From Spirodela intermedia (lineage: Eukaryota; Streptophyta; Magnoliopsida; Alismatales; Araceae): a DNA stretch of 64,000 nt. The notes beneath the pieces were generated by a model that was given only the letters and a program-made list of their open reading frames with translations, ran no database searches and was not told the origin of the DNA. Location of the stretch: assembly GCA_902729315.2 (NCBI GenBank), contig LR746269.1:933501-997500 (forward strand). Reading direction: 5' to 3'. Shown here piece by piece: positions 52,179 to 64,000 of this stretch (positions within the stretch are counted from its first letter, which is position 1; the number at the start of each line of letters is the position of its first letter). The translations under genes and the position numbers were made by a program.

Positions 52179-52530
52179 ATGGCAGTTGCCTCGCTCCTCC
52201 CCACCGCCATCTTCTCCATGTATGTCAAGCACAGCATGTCACTCCGGTTTAACGGCTAGATTATCACCTTCTCTTCTAGACGCAGGTGCTTGAACACCAA
52301 GCGCGGCGGTGCAAAGGCCACTTCCCGCTGTATAGGGCGGTGAAGGGATTGGATCTCCTCGGGGAGAAGGTCCGGGGCATCGGATTGCTACATATTCAAT
52401 GCCTTGACGGTTTCTGCCATCCATAGATCGTACGTAGATTGATGCTTTCCCTGTTGATTGTCCGGTGCGTTGAGCTCTTCCAGCGAGAATGTAACAAAGG
52501 CATCTTTGCTTGAGAAGAAATGCAGATGTC
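52179..52530 (+). pseudogene. Possible truncated gene start, unknown family
   Basis: A forward frame begins MAVASLLPTAIFSMYVKH and stops at 52259, behind promoter-like sequence. A second frame from about 52284 (VLEHQARRCKGHFPLYRAVK and a LLGEKVRGIGLL block) follows a CTAGACGCAG acceptor-like sequence and stops near 52428. Together they look like the first exons of a gene whose remainder was lost or replaced by the old retrotransposon at 52690. I do not recognise the family and the link between the two pieces is a guess. Confidence 0.3.
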
Positions 52531-52689
52531 AATTAAGTAAGCAGACCTGATCTAAACTCCCTTAGTTACCTTTGCAAGTCCACTGATCTGGGGATGAAAG
52601 AAGATGCCTATATACCTGAAGTGAAGCACTTCTGGTTAGTATATCTCTATTAGAACACTCTTAAAGACGTCGACCTTGATAGGAAGACA

Positions 52690-53110
52690 GTAGGGTCCTG
52701 CAAGATCTACACGTGCCTCAGAAGAAGAGGTCAAATACATGACCATGATAACTCATGTACCTACTCCCCATCCAATATGATCAATCGTAACATGACAGAC
52801 ATGATGGCATCATAGACAGCTTCACAAGAAATTAATGTCAACGCACCTGATGTTACATAAGTGGATTGGCAATGATGAGGAAGAATGGAAGAAATCATCT
52901 AGAGTAAGGGACCACTTGAAGAGTCAACCTCATATTGTGAGAATTATCGATTCCAGCCAACTCTCTCTCTCTCTCTCTCTATCTCTCTCTTGTGTTGTCA
53001 TCTAGGACGTCCAATTACGTTGACTCAATTCCCATCTAAGCATCCATTAAAAAAGGAATAACGAATAGTAAACTTGTCATCATTACTTATTAGTGATTTG
53101 AACATCATTG
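52690..53110 (+). repeat. 5' LTR of ancient gypsy element
   Basis: Matches 56763-56850 (AAGAAGAGGTCAAATACATG block) and then about 58100-58335 (AAGTGGATTGGCAATGATG, GTCAACTCTCTCTC and the GTAAACTT(G/C)TCATCATTAC end). The CT run at 52961-52990 lies inside it. Confidence 0.75.
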
Positions 53111-56100
53111 ACATAAATTTGATGACAACATCATTGACCTATGAGTAATAAGGAGTAAGCATTAACCATCATTCCATCACATTGGAACAATGATTTGATG
53201 CCATGGAGGGTACTCTCTTAAATCCAACACTCCTTATCTTAGCTGGTGAGTTACCTTATATAAACTGATGACAACACATATAATGTCTATGTTCACTCAT
53301 TGATCATAACTGTAGTAGGTCAACAAGTTCATTTCACTATCAATGCCATTCTACCTTGCATGGATTGACAACTATTTGTTGGATTTGTCTCTCACCAATG
53401 GTTGAATCAAAATTTCAATCTTGTAAGTAAAAATTATCATAGTTAGATCTTTCAAGCTAAACTCAGCTTCTCTATTCATCAACATTCTAAAGTAGAAAAT
53501 TAGTCATGTGAAGCATTTAATGTGTTGTTGTTGGATTGAAACTCTCAATCATTGTATCAACTAATTTAATCTCCAACGTCAACTCCTCTAAAGGTTTTGA
53601 TCATCTATTGAGGGTGATATGTGAGAACAACTCTTTAACATGATGTAACTGAATTTGGTGGCCAAATATTGACATGATTTTGAGATTGTATTTCTTGTAA
53701 TAGACTTTCTAGTGATACAATATATCTTCATAAAATATTTGAAATTATAAATTCATGTTGAGGGTTGACATTTTGAATTGATCATGCTCCATTCTATCAT
53801 GAAAGTGACAAAATAGTGGAAGAGGAAAACTCTACTTTACATAAAAAAACACCTTATAAATTTTTTCTTGGTAACTTGGGATCCTTTATATGATTCTTCA
53901 CTTTAGGACAGCTGACTCTTAGCATACTTTGTCAATTACTTGGATTCTCTATCACAACATCAACTTGACCAACTTTGAGTTTTAAGCAAGAAAGTTGAAA
54001 AGTCTTTATTTTTTTTTCTATGATGAAAAATTCATTCAAGGTTATTACATTGAAGAGAACTATAGATTATGACAATCATAGATGATGACCCATTACACAA
54101 CTGCAAATAAGGAACTAGCCCAAGCGCATATGTACCTTAAGTGGTTGGGTAAAATATTGAGTGATCATTTAATTCGGTATTGAGACTCACAAACCTAGGG
54201 ATCATGCAACTCAAAGGAAAGTTGGGTAAGAAAGATATAACTATTCTTATTGATACATGTGTCACAGTTTTATTTCCATCAACCTTGTTGATGAACGCTT
54301 TTTTTCATAACTCTTTAGTATAAAGTTAAAATAGGAACTGACATATCTATTCTAGATCATAGACTCTCTCATGACATTGTCATTTGATTCTAAGGAGTCA
54401 CTATGAGGGCATATTTTTTTCCCATTATGTTTGATAATGTAAATTGTGTTATAAACATGTCATGATTAGGACACAATAAAATAGGATTATAAGAATCTCA
54501 ATGTATCATTTAAATTAGGTGAAATGAAGGTTGAATCAAAAGGAAACTTTTATTTAATTAGTTAAAATCTATAGAGAAGAGTTATATCATACTCTTAGTA
54601 TTTTATCAAACTGTGACATCTCAACACAAGGAAACTATTTCAAATAGATTTCTCATTCTAATGGTCAACGAATTGCTCAATGAGTTTCATGGAGTATCCA
54701 GATTCTTTAAACTATGATCTTAAATCAAGTTATCATTAAATTTTGGATGAAGAAGTTTGACATTCTTAAGATGGTATTTCAAACTCATCAATGACACTTT
54801 AAATTTTTAGTGATACATTTTGGTCTTATGACCTACCGTTGAAATCATTCAATCACTCATGAATTAAATATTTACAAAAAATTTATTGAATCTTGTGTTT
54901 GTCTTCTTAGATAATATTCTCATTTATATTCTTCATTTTTCAGGCCCATCATCACATGCCAACACAAAAAGTGTAAATTTGAACTTCTTTTGATTGATTA
55001 TTTGGGTCACAAAATTATGTTCATAAATTTTTTTATTGTCGACTAATCTAAAATTGAAGCTATTCAAAAAATACCAACATCAAAGATAGTAACAAAAACT
55101 ACAAAGATTTTTTGAGCCTCACTAACTATTATCACTAATTTGTAGCTAATTATGGCACACTAGCATGACCCATAACTCACAACCAAAGTAGAATTATTTT
55201 AAATGAAATGAATAAGCTTTTGGGACTTTAAATGATTAAAGTTTATATGAAAAAAATTAAGCATGACAAGAGAATTGAAAATAAGACAAAAAACACTATG
55301 TCTTGAATACCTTACTAACTGAGCTCCTCACACCATCATAATTTGTAATCACTATGTCTTCACATATTATTGACCTTGATTGATTCTACAATGACATTGT
55401 AATTACCCTCCTTTATTTTACTATAGATTATTCAATATTTAAATTTTAAACACTAAGAATGACCATTTTATTCTCTAAAAAGAGGTCACCTTTTTTACAA
55501 AGTATGAATTTTTATCCTAAATAATTCTTCTTTAATTCTTAATATTCTACACAAATTTCATAATAGCATAGTCAAAGACATTCTCAACTCTTATGAACTT
55601 ATAAATACATACATAGAAAAATTTATTATCTTAACATGAAGAAAGATATTAAAACCTATGTTGACCAATGCCTAATCTATCAACAAAATAAATTAGATGC
55701 TTTTGTGCCAATTAGACTCCTACACATCATATCTATAATCCAGTTATCTTGATTAGATGGTTTTCATTCGATCATAGTGGTAATCGATTGATTGAACCAA
55801 TTCTCTCACTTTTCCTTATTGAAACACCCCTATGGCATAGAAGTTGTCACATTATTTTGAAAGACATCATGAAATTAGATGTTTTTTTTATTTTTTACCA
55901 TCTCAAACTAAGATCACCTTTAGAGTTAATTGTATACAAAATTATTTCATTTATAAGGTGCTCAATCACATCATGAATCATTTTATCACCCATAGAATGA
56001 AGGACAGTTTTAATCTGTTTAAAATGTCTCAAAATATATTTAAAATATACAAAATTAATGTCTCACATTAATTGGTTTCATTGGCTTCATGGATAAAAAT

Positions 56101-56762
56101 TAGTACAATACCATGTATCACTTGACATAGATTACTCCATTTTGGATTGTCTACAACTACATACCCTTGTGTTCTTCTAAGATTTCAGATGCAGCACACG
56201 TTGGTCACTTAGATTGAGTAACAATGTTAAGAAAGAGATGAAATTTAAGATCAACTAAAACATCATCTTAACTGAGCACAACCTAGCATGAAGATTCAAT
56301 AAAAAAAAAAAACATAAGTGGGAGGTTTCACTCAATATCAAAGATATGACCTACCTAAAATTGAGCCTATATCACCTTAAAACATTTGCTCAGCAATCAA
56401 ATAAAAAACCCTCATTACAATACTTTAGCCCTTATTGTATTATAGAACATATTAGATCAACAACTTACAAGATGTAGCTCCCACTATTTGCATATATTCA
56501 TTGATATATCTCAAGTTCATTGAACTCTTAGTTCTCACAACAAATGTCAGTCATTACTTATTGTTATTGACCTCAACATGAATTATATCATATAACCTCA
56601 AAATATTTTATAGAATAAACACAATATCAAAGGATATGAGGTTTTAGTGAAATGAAATGGTATTTTAGACTTCAAAGCTACTAAGAAATGACTCATGTTA
56701 TTGAGTTATTAATTTCCTAACTTCAATTTTGAAGACAAAGTGTCTCTCGATGAAGAGGGTAT

Positions 56763-58335
56763 TGGTAGACTTTTGTAAGATCTACAAGTGTACTAAAGAA
56801 GAGGTCAAATACATGACCATGATACTTATGTATCTACTCCACATCATAAACTATAGAACATTATTTTAATGCTAATAAATCAAATACAAAGACCACTAAA
56901 ATGGATCAAATTATATCCTTCATTAAAACTTACATAATATGAGAGTAAAAGTAAAGATATTCATGTTCAGATGTATATAACATTGTTGAATATTTAGATG
57001 AAGATCTATTGAACATGTTGAATCCATATATATAATCACTTTCACCATATGAGAATTATCATATTATATAGAATCATAGAATATACTAACATTTGCATAA
57101 TGTGCCATTGAGATAAGCTAATGATTAGCACATTCAAATCAATTATACTACATGAAGAAAAATATCAATATGAAATCTTATAAAGTCTAGTAAGTGTTCA
57201 TGATACAAGATATCACTCTCATATGTTTTTAATATCAAAATAATTGATTAAATTGAGAATGTGTATTTAGCTGAATATGGTTTTTTTGGATATCACAATA
57301 TTTACCATAGAAAATCAATTTGTACGTGATGGACTATGAACATATATCTTTATAGACATAGAAATCTATTTTTGATATTTTTCCTTGAGAATGAAATGTA
57401 TGTTGAACAAATTGATATAAACTTGATTGCAAGTTGTTTTAAACTGTCATTAAATGAATATGAATGCTATGACTTAGTGATGTAGATCAATCACTTGAAT
57501 CAATGATATTTAAAAGAACTTAATGGATATATACATTATATTTTCCTCCCATTTGAATATATGATTTTCTAAGAAAATAGATGTTGAAGATCTTAGAGAT
57601 ACAAAATATTTTCTCTAGACAATTCATCTAAAAATAATCAGGCTTTGAATGAATGATATATGAGCACACATTAATTTATCTTCTCATAATAAGATTGAGC
57701 TCTTGGGTGTAGTACGCACAATGAAAAAATATCGAGAAATTTGTGAAGAAATAAGAGGTTGATGAAGCTCTAGAAAAATATTTATTATCAATCATCTCAC
57801 AAGTGCTTCAAAATATTAAAAGTGAACCCTTATGATGGACGGCTACCTTACACAAAGGAATCAAGAGCAATCAAAATTGAGTTGTCACCATTACTTTGTA
57901 AGAACATCAAAGTCATCCTCTTTTTCTACAGAAGACCCATAGTAATATCATGGGAATAAATTTATATTAAAGTATTATTATTACAATTGAGAGTTATTAT
58001 AGTGAAATGACAATGTGGGGTTTGTAAAATTATAAATCTAGGAGGGAGATTCAGGGTGAACATTCAAGAAACTAACCCTTATTAACAATGGTTTTTCTCA
58101 GACATAAGGTGGAGGTGGAACCCAAAAACAAGTTGATGCTACTTAAGTGGATCAACAATGATGGAGGAAAGAAATTAACTGGAGTAAGATACCACTATAA
58201 AAGTCTCTCCCTTATCATGATAATTATTAATGTGAGTCAACTCTCTCTCTTGTGTCGTCATCTAGTGCTTGTAATTTACAGTCCAAGTCTTAACTAGGAG
58301 AGAAATAGTAAACTTCTCATCATTACTTATTGATC
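56763..58335 (+). repeat. 3' LTR of ancient gypsy element, with extra 1.2 kb
   Basis: Both ends align to the 5' LTR, but about 1.2 kb (roughly 56850-58090) in the middle has no counterpart there. It is AT-rich without recognised coding sequence. Either a second element inserted here, or the 5' LTR suffered an internal deletion. Confidence 0.65.
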
Positions 58336-58693
58336 AGGAATGTAGCTCTAATAGTTTGATCTTATTTTAATTAGAGTGCTGTTCAAGTCCACTGTGACAT
58401 CATTCCTCTCTCTTCATCCCACAGGCTCTTATAAGAAGACAACAGAGGAACATGTTTAATCCATCGTGCATGCAGTTAGGGCTTCAGAACAGAGTGCTTG
58501 CCTGTAAATTCAAGAGGAGGACCCTACATGTTCTCCCCTCTTGTGTCTTTGCCTGCCTCTCTTCTATCCTCAAAAACTGTTGGAGCATCGCGCACGAAGA
58601 GACGAAAGACAGTTGAGGCCCGACAAGGGCTCCAAGCCCTTTTATAGGTGAGGAGCCCATGTGATAACCTGTCCAAGACTCCCACTAGCGAGT

Positions 58694-58698
<5 letters not shown>

Positions 58699-58724
<26 letters not shown>
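58699..58724. repeat. (GA)n microsatellite
   Basis: GA run about 170 bp downstream of the dioxygenase stop codon on the other strand, probably in its 3' flank. Confidence 0.9.
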
Positions 58725-58893
58725 GGAAGGGGAAGGACAAGGACTGGAATTCTAATCGCAGCCTGTCGGGAAGATAACTCCCAGGGGGTCTAACCAGTCC
58801 CTTCACATAAGATATAACGATTTGCGGAGAAATTTACTTCACTCCTTGTCCGTTGACTTGAACTTTAACCGGTCCACTCCTTCACAGTCCACC

Positions 58894-61800
58894 TTAGCGA
58901 CCGGCGACGTCCTTGTGGGTCTCCTCGTACCGCTGGGTCAGGTACCTCTCGCACGTCACCGGGGGGAACCTGGACCACTTAGTTGACTAATAAACATGCC
59001 CGAGAGGGAATAACGGCGTTAAAGAAAAAAAAAAGATTCTAAAAACGGAATCCCTTCTCACTTGGGGGGATTGGTCTCGGACATGCATGAAGGCAAGCAC
59101 TCTACGACACACTCGTGGCTGGGCTCCACGAAGAACGCAACCTGGATCATCATATGGGTAATAATCAGGAGGAAAAATGGAGCTCGGATCAGCGCCAGAG
59201 TTGAACCTGATCGGATTCCCAATTATGGTAATAAAAAAAGTAAAGTCAAATCCATCGATCAGAACAGGAATTCTCACCGAGTAGCGCTCCTCTGTGCCCA
59301 TCAACACTCGATGCAGTGTTGACCTGCGAGGAGGCCGAACCGGTCATTTTTTAAAACTAAACCGAAGCCATTAGTGAGGACAAGATCTGCGGAACGGCAC
59401 GTGCCTGAAGATGCCATTACTCCACCGCTCCAGCATGTCTCCGAGATTCACTAAGAACCCTCTGAAAGGAAAGAGGCGCGATATAATTAAGTTAATGCCT
59501 CTTCTTGATCCATGATATGTATAGATCTGAGCATGCGGAAATGAATTTTTTTTCCTGATATTAAATTCAGCTCCCAAAAATGTTTCCAAATATAGAGGTG
59601 AAATCCATATAAGCAGTGACGGATCTAAACAGCCAACCATAGTCTGGTAAGATTATCCCTCAGAGGACACAGATAAATCCAAACAAACCCAGTGTTTCAC
59701 TCTCTCTAAGCTGATATTTCTCTACATATAAACTCTCCCTCTCTCTCTCTCTCTATAGATATTCAAGAAACCAGTGACATGAAGATTGGATACAAGGTTA
59801 TGATAGGATACTGACCCCTTTAGGGGCTGTACGAACTGCCAAATCTGAGGCTGAGCGTCCTTATCCTTGCAAATCTAGAAAACCAGAGGCATTAGGAGTC
59901 ATGTTGGGGGACGAAATTAGAGGCTGAATGTGGGAATAAAACTGGTAAGTATGAGATTCGATGATACTTGGAGACCTGGGACACCATCTGTGGCCAGGAG
60001 AGTAATGAGCCCGAAGTCAGAGTGGGCCCCGGCGCCAACGATTCCATTCAGGGGATCAGAAACCCTACCTGGGTGGGAGAGAAGCCTGGCTGGTGATATT
60101 GGCCACATTTGCACAAGTTCTGGATGAGAAAGAGAGCAAGCTCTCACCTTCATAGTGCAGGAGCCTCAAGATAGCAATGGGCTGTCCCAGAATCTCCGGC
60201 TTATCAAAGAAGTCAACGCCCAGGTCAAGTGCAAGAGCCAAGAGTCTGGCCACAGCCCTTGCAACCCTCCTGAAGCTCGATGGAATTAGAACATAAATAG
60301 AACCCGGGATTTACCGATGAAATGCCTGAAGAACCGGAAATGAGAAATAGAAAGGGTCTAATAATACTGCAGGGAGGAACACTTACTAGCTGAAGATGTT
60401 AGAGTGCAGAGCCTGATTTCTATTTGGTGTGCTTACCGCTGTTTTTTTTTGTTTCTGTGTGGAAAATTTCAGGGTAATAGTGTCTATTCTCCCTCTGGCC
60501 AGCCTTTATCTCTTGTAATCGAAGTATCCTCAAATTAGATTATTGCTTCATCCTCTCTCTTCATGTCGATCTTCTATCTTCTTCACCATCTCTTGTAGAT
60601 TGAACGAGGGACCCACTTAAAATGCCCACAGCCAGTTCATGCTAGTTGTCTCTAGTTTGTCTACAGGATGGTTTTCTCTTGGATGCCCGTTTCTCTCTGA
60701 AATCCTTGCACGTGAAGAATAATTTGATTCCCAACTATATATCTTTTAAAGGGAAGGATCTGGTAATATCAATAGATGGCAATAATTTTTTTCTTATACT
60801 AAACCAAGGTTGCATGCTTGCTGATTCATATCATCTTCTGATATTTAGGATTGAGGTGGGAACTCGTTGAAAATAAATCGTGATCAAATATAACATCCAA
60901 TGACATATAAGATGCATGGTTCCCAATCAGTTTTGTTTCTCTGGTCAAGATAATGCCCCATATAATTCAGCGGAAATGCATCCGTGTTGGGCAGACATGT
61001 ATAGTGCGTTGACATTCAAGATGATCAGCCTTTTTCCTTCGGATGGAAAAATCAATTTCAAATTTTCTATAAATCGTAATTTAAAAAAATAAAGAGAGAC
61101 GATAAAAAGAGAGCAACCAAGGTTTTATTCGGAACATTGTACTATCAAACAAATAATTTCCTCCGGTTGATGGGTGCTCTTCATTTCCAATTAGTTTTAA
61201 ATAGTGAAATTCTAAAAATAAGTCGTAAGAGTCATAAAAATAACCACTAAAAACTCCCTCTGTGTTATGTAATATCTTCTGGCTTCTTCTCATCGCTTGT
61301 GATCAGGACGAACTCTGAGCCTTCCTAATTCCGAACGCCACATGGGACACGAACACTATTCTATATTCTGCTGAAACCCTGCCAAACATTATTCCAGTCA
61401 CCGTGAAATGCTCTTCTAGAAGCCTATATCAATGGAAACCTTAACCAGTAATGTTTTCATCAATCTTGAAAACGGAAAAGGGGTTTGAACTGGTGCAATC
61501 CAAGGTGATAAAAATGGAAAAAAATCCGTAGTAGACAATCAAAAACAATGCCTTAAGGATTTGATTTTTATTCTTTTTATATGAATTTTTCATTTTGTTG
61601 ATGGTTGGCCTTTACAAGGGGATAATAGGTTTCCTTATCCCCTTTGGCTCTTCAGTTCGCACATCAATCAATTCGCCATTGTTTGAAATCAACTTGGATA
61701 CCAAATAGTGGTGAACCGATGTACCAGTAATGGTAGATTGGAGTGTCAAGAAGGGAAAAGAGAAGACCGGAAAATGGAATTTTACTTTATACGGAAATGA

Positions 61801-63334
61801 TTCTAATTTAAATAAAATAATAAATATATTAAATTTTTAACTATTTAATAATTGGTCGAGCAACAAAAATGACCAAGAAAATATATTCCCAATAGAAGAA
61901 TAAATCAAATTCTGAAGGTGTTAATCAATGACATCAATTGCACAAGGCCATTGGGAAACATGCGTCCATATATCACAAAGCTGCCTTGCATTTTTCATTT
62001 CAATATTTTAAAAAATAAAAAGTTTAGGGCCAAAAAGCAATCTAAAACAACTCCCCTTACCCACCCACCCACAGACACAAAAAAGGAATCTAACATCAGA
62101 CATGTGCAAATAACAAACAAAAAACCTAAAGGTGACTGACGGGGCAGATCTACCAGTTGCTATGAGTTGGTTAACGAGTGATTGACAAGTTCTGAGCACT
62201 CCATAACAAGCTTGCCAATGCTTACTAGCAGTTGGCTCACGGGAGATTGACAAGTTCTAAGAACTCCAGACCAATACTGACCAATTAAGATGATGTGTAA
62301 GATAAAGGCTACACGTGTCATGGAGAGTGAACAAGGAAAAAAACTATGGCTATGATAGGTGGAGTCAGATAGGTACTGAGAAGTACCCAAGACCAATCTG
62401 ATCCCAAATTAGGGACTGGATTGACAAAGATTATGGGAAAATGATCAATTCGGTTAAAAGGGCATGGATCTACAATTTTAGCATATAATAGAACTAAACT
62501 GAGACCTGCCCGACTAGCAATGCCTGACCCTTTCTCAGACTATCATGGAGGAAAATGTGCAGGCAGAGTGGAGCAAGGAGGCAGCAGGTATCCTGCAGCT
62601 GCAGAAAGCAGCAAGGCTGGCAGAGGTGAGCGTTTCCGTCCCTCTTTGCTGTGAGCTCGCAGACAACAAGTATTTCATTGCTACCTCTTCCTCCGTCAAT
62701 AAGGATATTACAGGAAGGACAAAGGGCATACGAAAAGCGCATCCCTTTAAAGTAATCCGCCAATTCAGGTATAAACAGAAAATTTCCAGCTTATTATTTT
62801 AAATTTGATCAGGGCCTCCCAATTGTAATCTGAATCAGCCAGTCCTGATTGGGATCGAATGATTGTGCCCTCTTCGTGAATTTGATTCGATTATGTTTGA
62901 ATGAGATCATAATGTCTTATGAGAAATTTAGAGCATACAATAGGGGCATAAATGGAAACAAGATTCAAAGAATAAAAAAGAGGTTACAAAAAACATTAAT
63001 ATTTACAGGAAAAAGAAAAAAAGAAATTTTAAAGGAAAACTTGTTCTGAAAACTTGTTCTGAAAATAAAAATCACAACGGGTTATTAAAAAGATAAATTT
63101 TGGAGGCAGTTTTAAGTGTAATTTTGATGCCCAAAGAATATTTAATTATAATTGAAGTTCTAGGATATGTGAAAATTTTCAATAGACAATTTTCCTTTGA
63201 AGGAAAAAGTGTTTGTCGTCATTGAGGAAACAAGTATTTTAGTTATCCGTATGTCTGGTTAAAGAAAAGTTTGGAAACTCACAGCGCTTCCTTGTGAAAG
63301 TGCTCCATGGTGTGTCTCCATCCACGCAACAGAT
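58894..63334 (-). CDS. 2-oxoglutarate/Fe(II)-dependent dioxygenase, 3' part
   Basis: Non-haem iron oxygenase of the large plant DOX family. Eight exons in phase: 63334-63283, 60269-60148, 60068-59968, 59874-59816, 59461-59405, 59323-59278, 59141-59062 and 58969-58894. They encode about 197 C-terminal residues ending EETHKDVAGR. The jelly-roll core shows the first two iron ligands in GAGAHSDFGLITLLATD (His and Asp), the last in STLHRV (His), and the 2-oxoglutarate-binding Arg in ERYSVAFF. The NLGDMLERWSNGIFRS block is typical. Closest by memory are Arabidopsis At1g35190/At3g46490-type enzymes, whose substrates are not settled. The intron after GIFR starts with GC instead of GT. The second exon is reached over a 3.0-kb intron. 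The N-terminal exons are not visible and should lie beyond 64000, unless the gene is broken. Confidence 0.88.
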
Positions 63335-64000
63335 CTTATGATGAGGAAAAGAGAAAGGGAAGAGAGATTCTGAGTCTCTTATTAGGCCACAAAGAAAATG
63401 ATACGGATATGCATGATTGATTCATTTCGTCAGCCATGGTTAATTCATGCTACTAAATCTAACGTCTTTTCTATTTTACAAGATATCGCATATAACCATC
63501 AGGAAAGTATTTCTAGACTGTTTTCCGTCTCTTTTTTCCTTCTTCTGTGAAATGGGCAGCATGGTAGCCTAGAATGTCCACTTCCATATGGTAAGAATTC
63601 AAACCTCGAGTTAGTCTAAATAACTCCCGGGTATGGAATCTTTGGGGTAATTTTCTAGCAGTTCTCCACCATCATGTGACTTTTTCATCAAAATATGGAT
63701 GAGCGTAGAAATTCTCCCTTTGTATAGAGTAAAGATGAGGTTGGATCCAGAACTATGTGCATAGTATGAACGAAAAATGGCTATGGTTAGTGAAATTCAA
63801 ACTATTTTTCTAAGGTACTTGGTCTACATCACGGATAAGCTTGAGTTGATGAAGTTGGCCACAGCTATGAAAGAGTCAACTAGAAAAAAATTAAAGGTTG
63901 TCTGACAATAAATTAATTCTAGGTAATTTAGTACAGTAGGAGGGTGTATCAGATCTATCCAGTATGTTGGATATTCAGAAATGTTAGTCGTAATTGCTTC
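63335..64000. other. Probable intron of the dioxygenase gene
   Basis: AT-rich sequence in which I see no exon, repeat or RNA gene. Since the exon at 63283-63334 begins mid-codon (phase 1), an upstream exon must exist further right. Confidence 0.4.

Larger units (their letters stand above)
52690..58335 (+). mobile_element. Ancient degenerate Ty3/gypsy retrotransposon
   Basis: Terminal repeats of the same type lie at 52690-53110 and from 56763 onward. Internal pol relics are in gypsy order: a reverse transcriptase piece near 54640-54720 (VNELLNEFHG), a catalytic-region relic VFVFLDNILIY near 54897, an integrase zinc-finger region MKKDIKTYVDQCLIYQQNK near 55636, and the following DAFVPIRLL near 55696. 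Every frame is full of stops. CG dinucleotides are strikingly rare compared with flanking genes, as expected after long cytosine methylation. The end of pol before the 3' LTR (GAAGACAAAGTG, GAAGAGGGTATTGG) resembles that of the younger gypsy element near 14005-14037, suggesting a related lineage. Confidence 0.85.

Noticed and set aside
51494-52237. Uninterrupted 247-codon frame on the - strand
   Set aside because: Long for this window, but its composition (many Cys, Arg, His, Pro) and lack of motifs look non-coding, and it runs antisense through promoter-like sequence.

Overview
This window is nuclear DNA from a flowering plant. Its genes are intron-rich and use GT-AG (occasionally GC-AG) introns. 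Their products are plant-specific (a NAC factor, an Aux/IAA repressor, a plant-type nuclear poly(A) polymerase), and LTR retrotransposons and long (CT)n/(GA)n microsatellites are common. I cannot fix the species. The microsatellites translate as poly-Ser-Leu or poly-Arg-Glu open frames on both strands, and those are not genes.

Layout, left to right. A NAC075-type transcription factor (+, 1955-5094) sits behind a microsatellite-rich 5' flank. About 2.2 kb without a recognised gene follows. From 7.3 to 29.6 kb there is a tandem duplication of an arginyl-tRNA synthetase (ArgRS) gene, both copies on the - strand. Copy A (7795-20619) carries a decayed 5.5-kb Ty3/gypsy element in one intron, with a solo LTR nested inside it. 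Copy B (22129-30373) lacks that element and keeps an extra first exon that encodes a transit-peptide-like leader. The copies are separated by a broken profilin promoter/exon-1/intron-1 fragment (20727-21560). The intact profilin gene (+, 32145-34482) lies beyond copy B, so the duplicated unit was originally ArgRS plus the start of profilin.

A glutamate carboxypeptidase II-like gene of the AMP1/LAMP1 family (-, 34977-41281) is divergent with a nuclear poly(A) polymerase (+, 42424-46966) across a short shared promoter region. Next come a decayed elongation factor 2 pseudogene (+, 49178-49662) and a four-exon Aux/IAA gene of the IAA18/IAA26 type (-, 49878-51053). From 52.69 to 58.3 kb is a very old, AT-rich and visibly CG-poor gypsy element. 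The right end holds most of a 2-oxoglutarate/Fe(II) dioxygenase gene (-, 58894-63334), whose 5' exons lie outside the window.

The most interesting system is the ArgRS/profilin duplication. Sequence identity between the copies is patchy: about 99% by eye across most of the gene, but clearly lower beside the retrotransposon and in the profilin remnants. The retrotransposon's own LTRs differ by roughly 10%. This fits an old duplication whose ArgRS copies were later homogenised by gene conversion around the inserted element. Copy A has lost the leader exon and native promoter, so the pair may have split cytosolic from organellar supply, or copy A may be on its way to becoming a pseudogene. Exons were assembled by eye from splice signals, reading phase and remembered family sequences. 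Percentages are visual estimates, not computed alignments.
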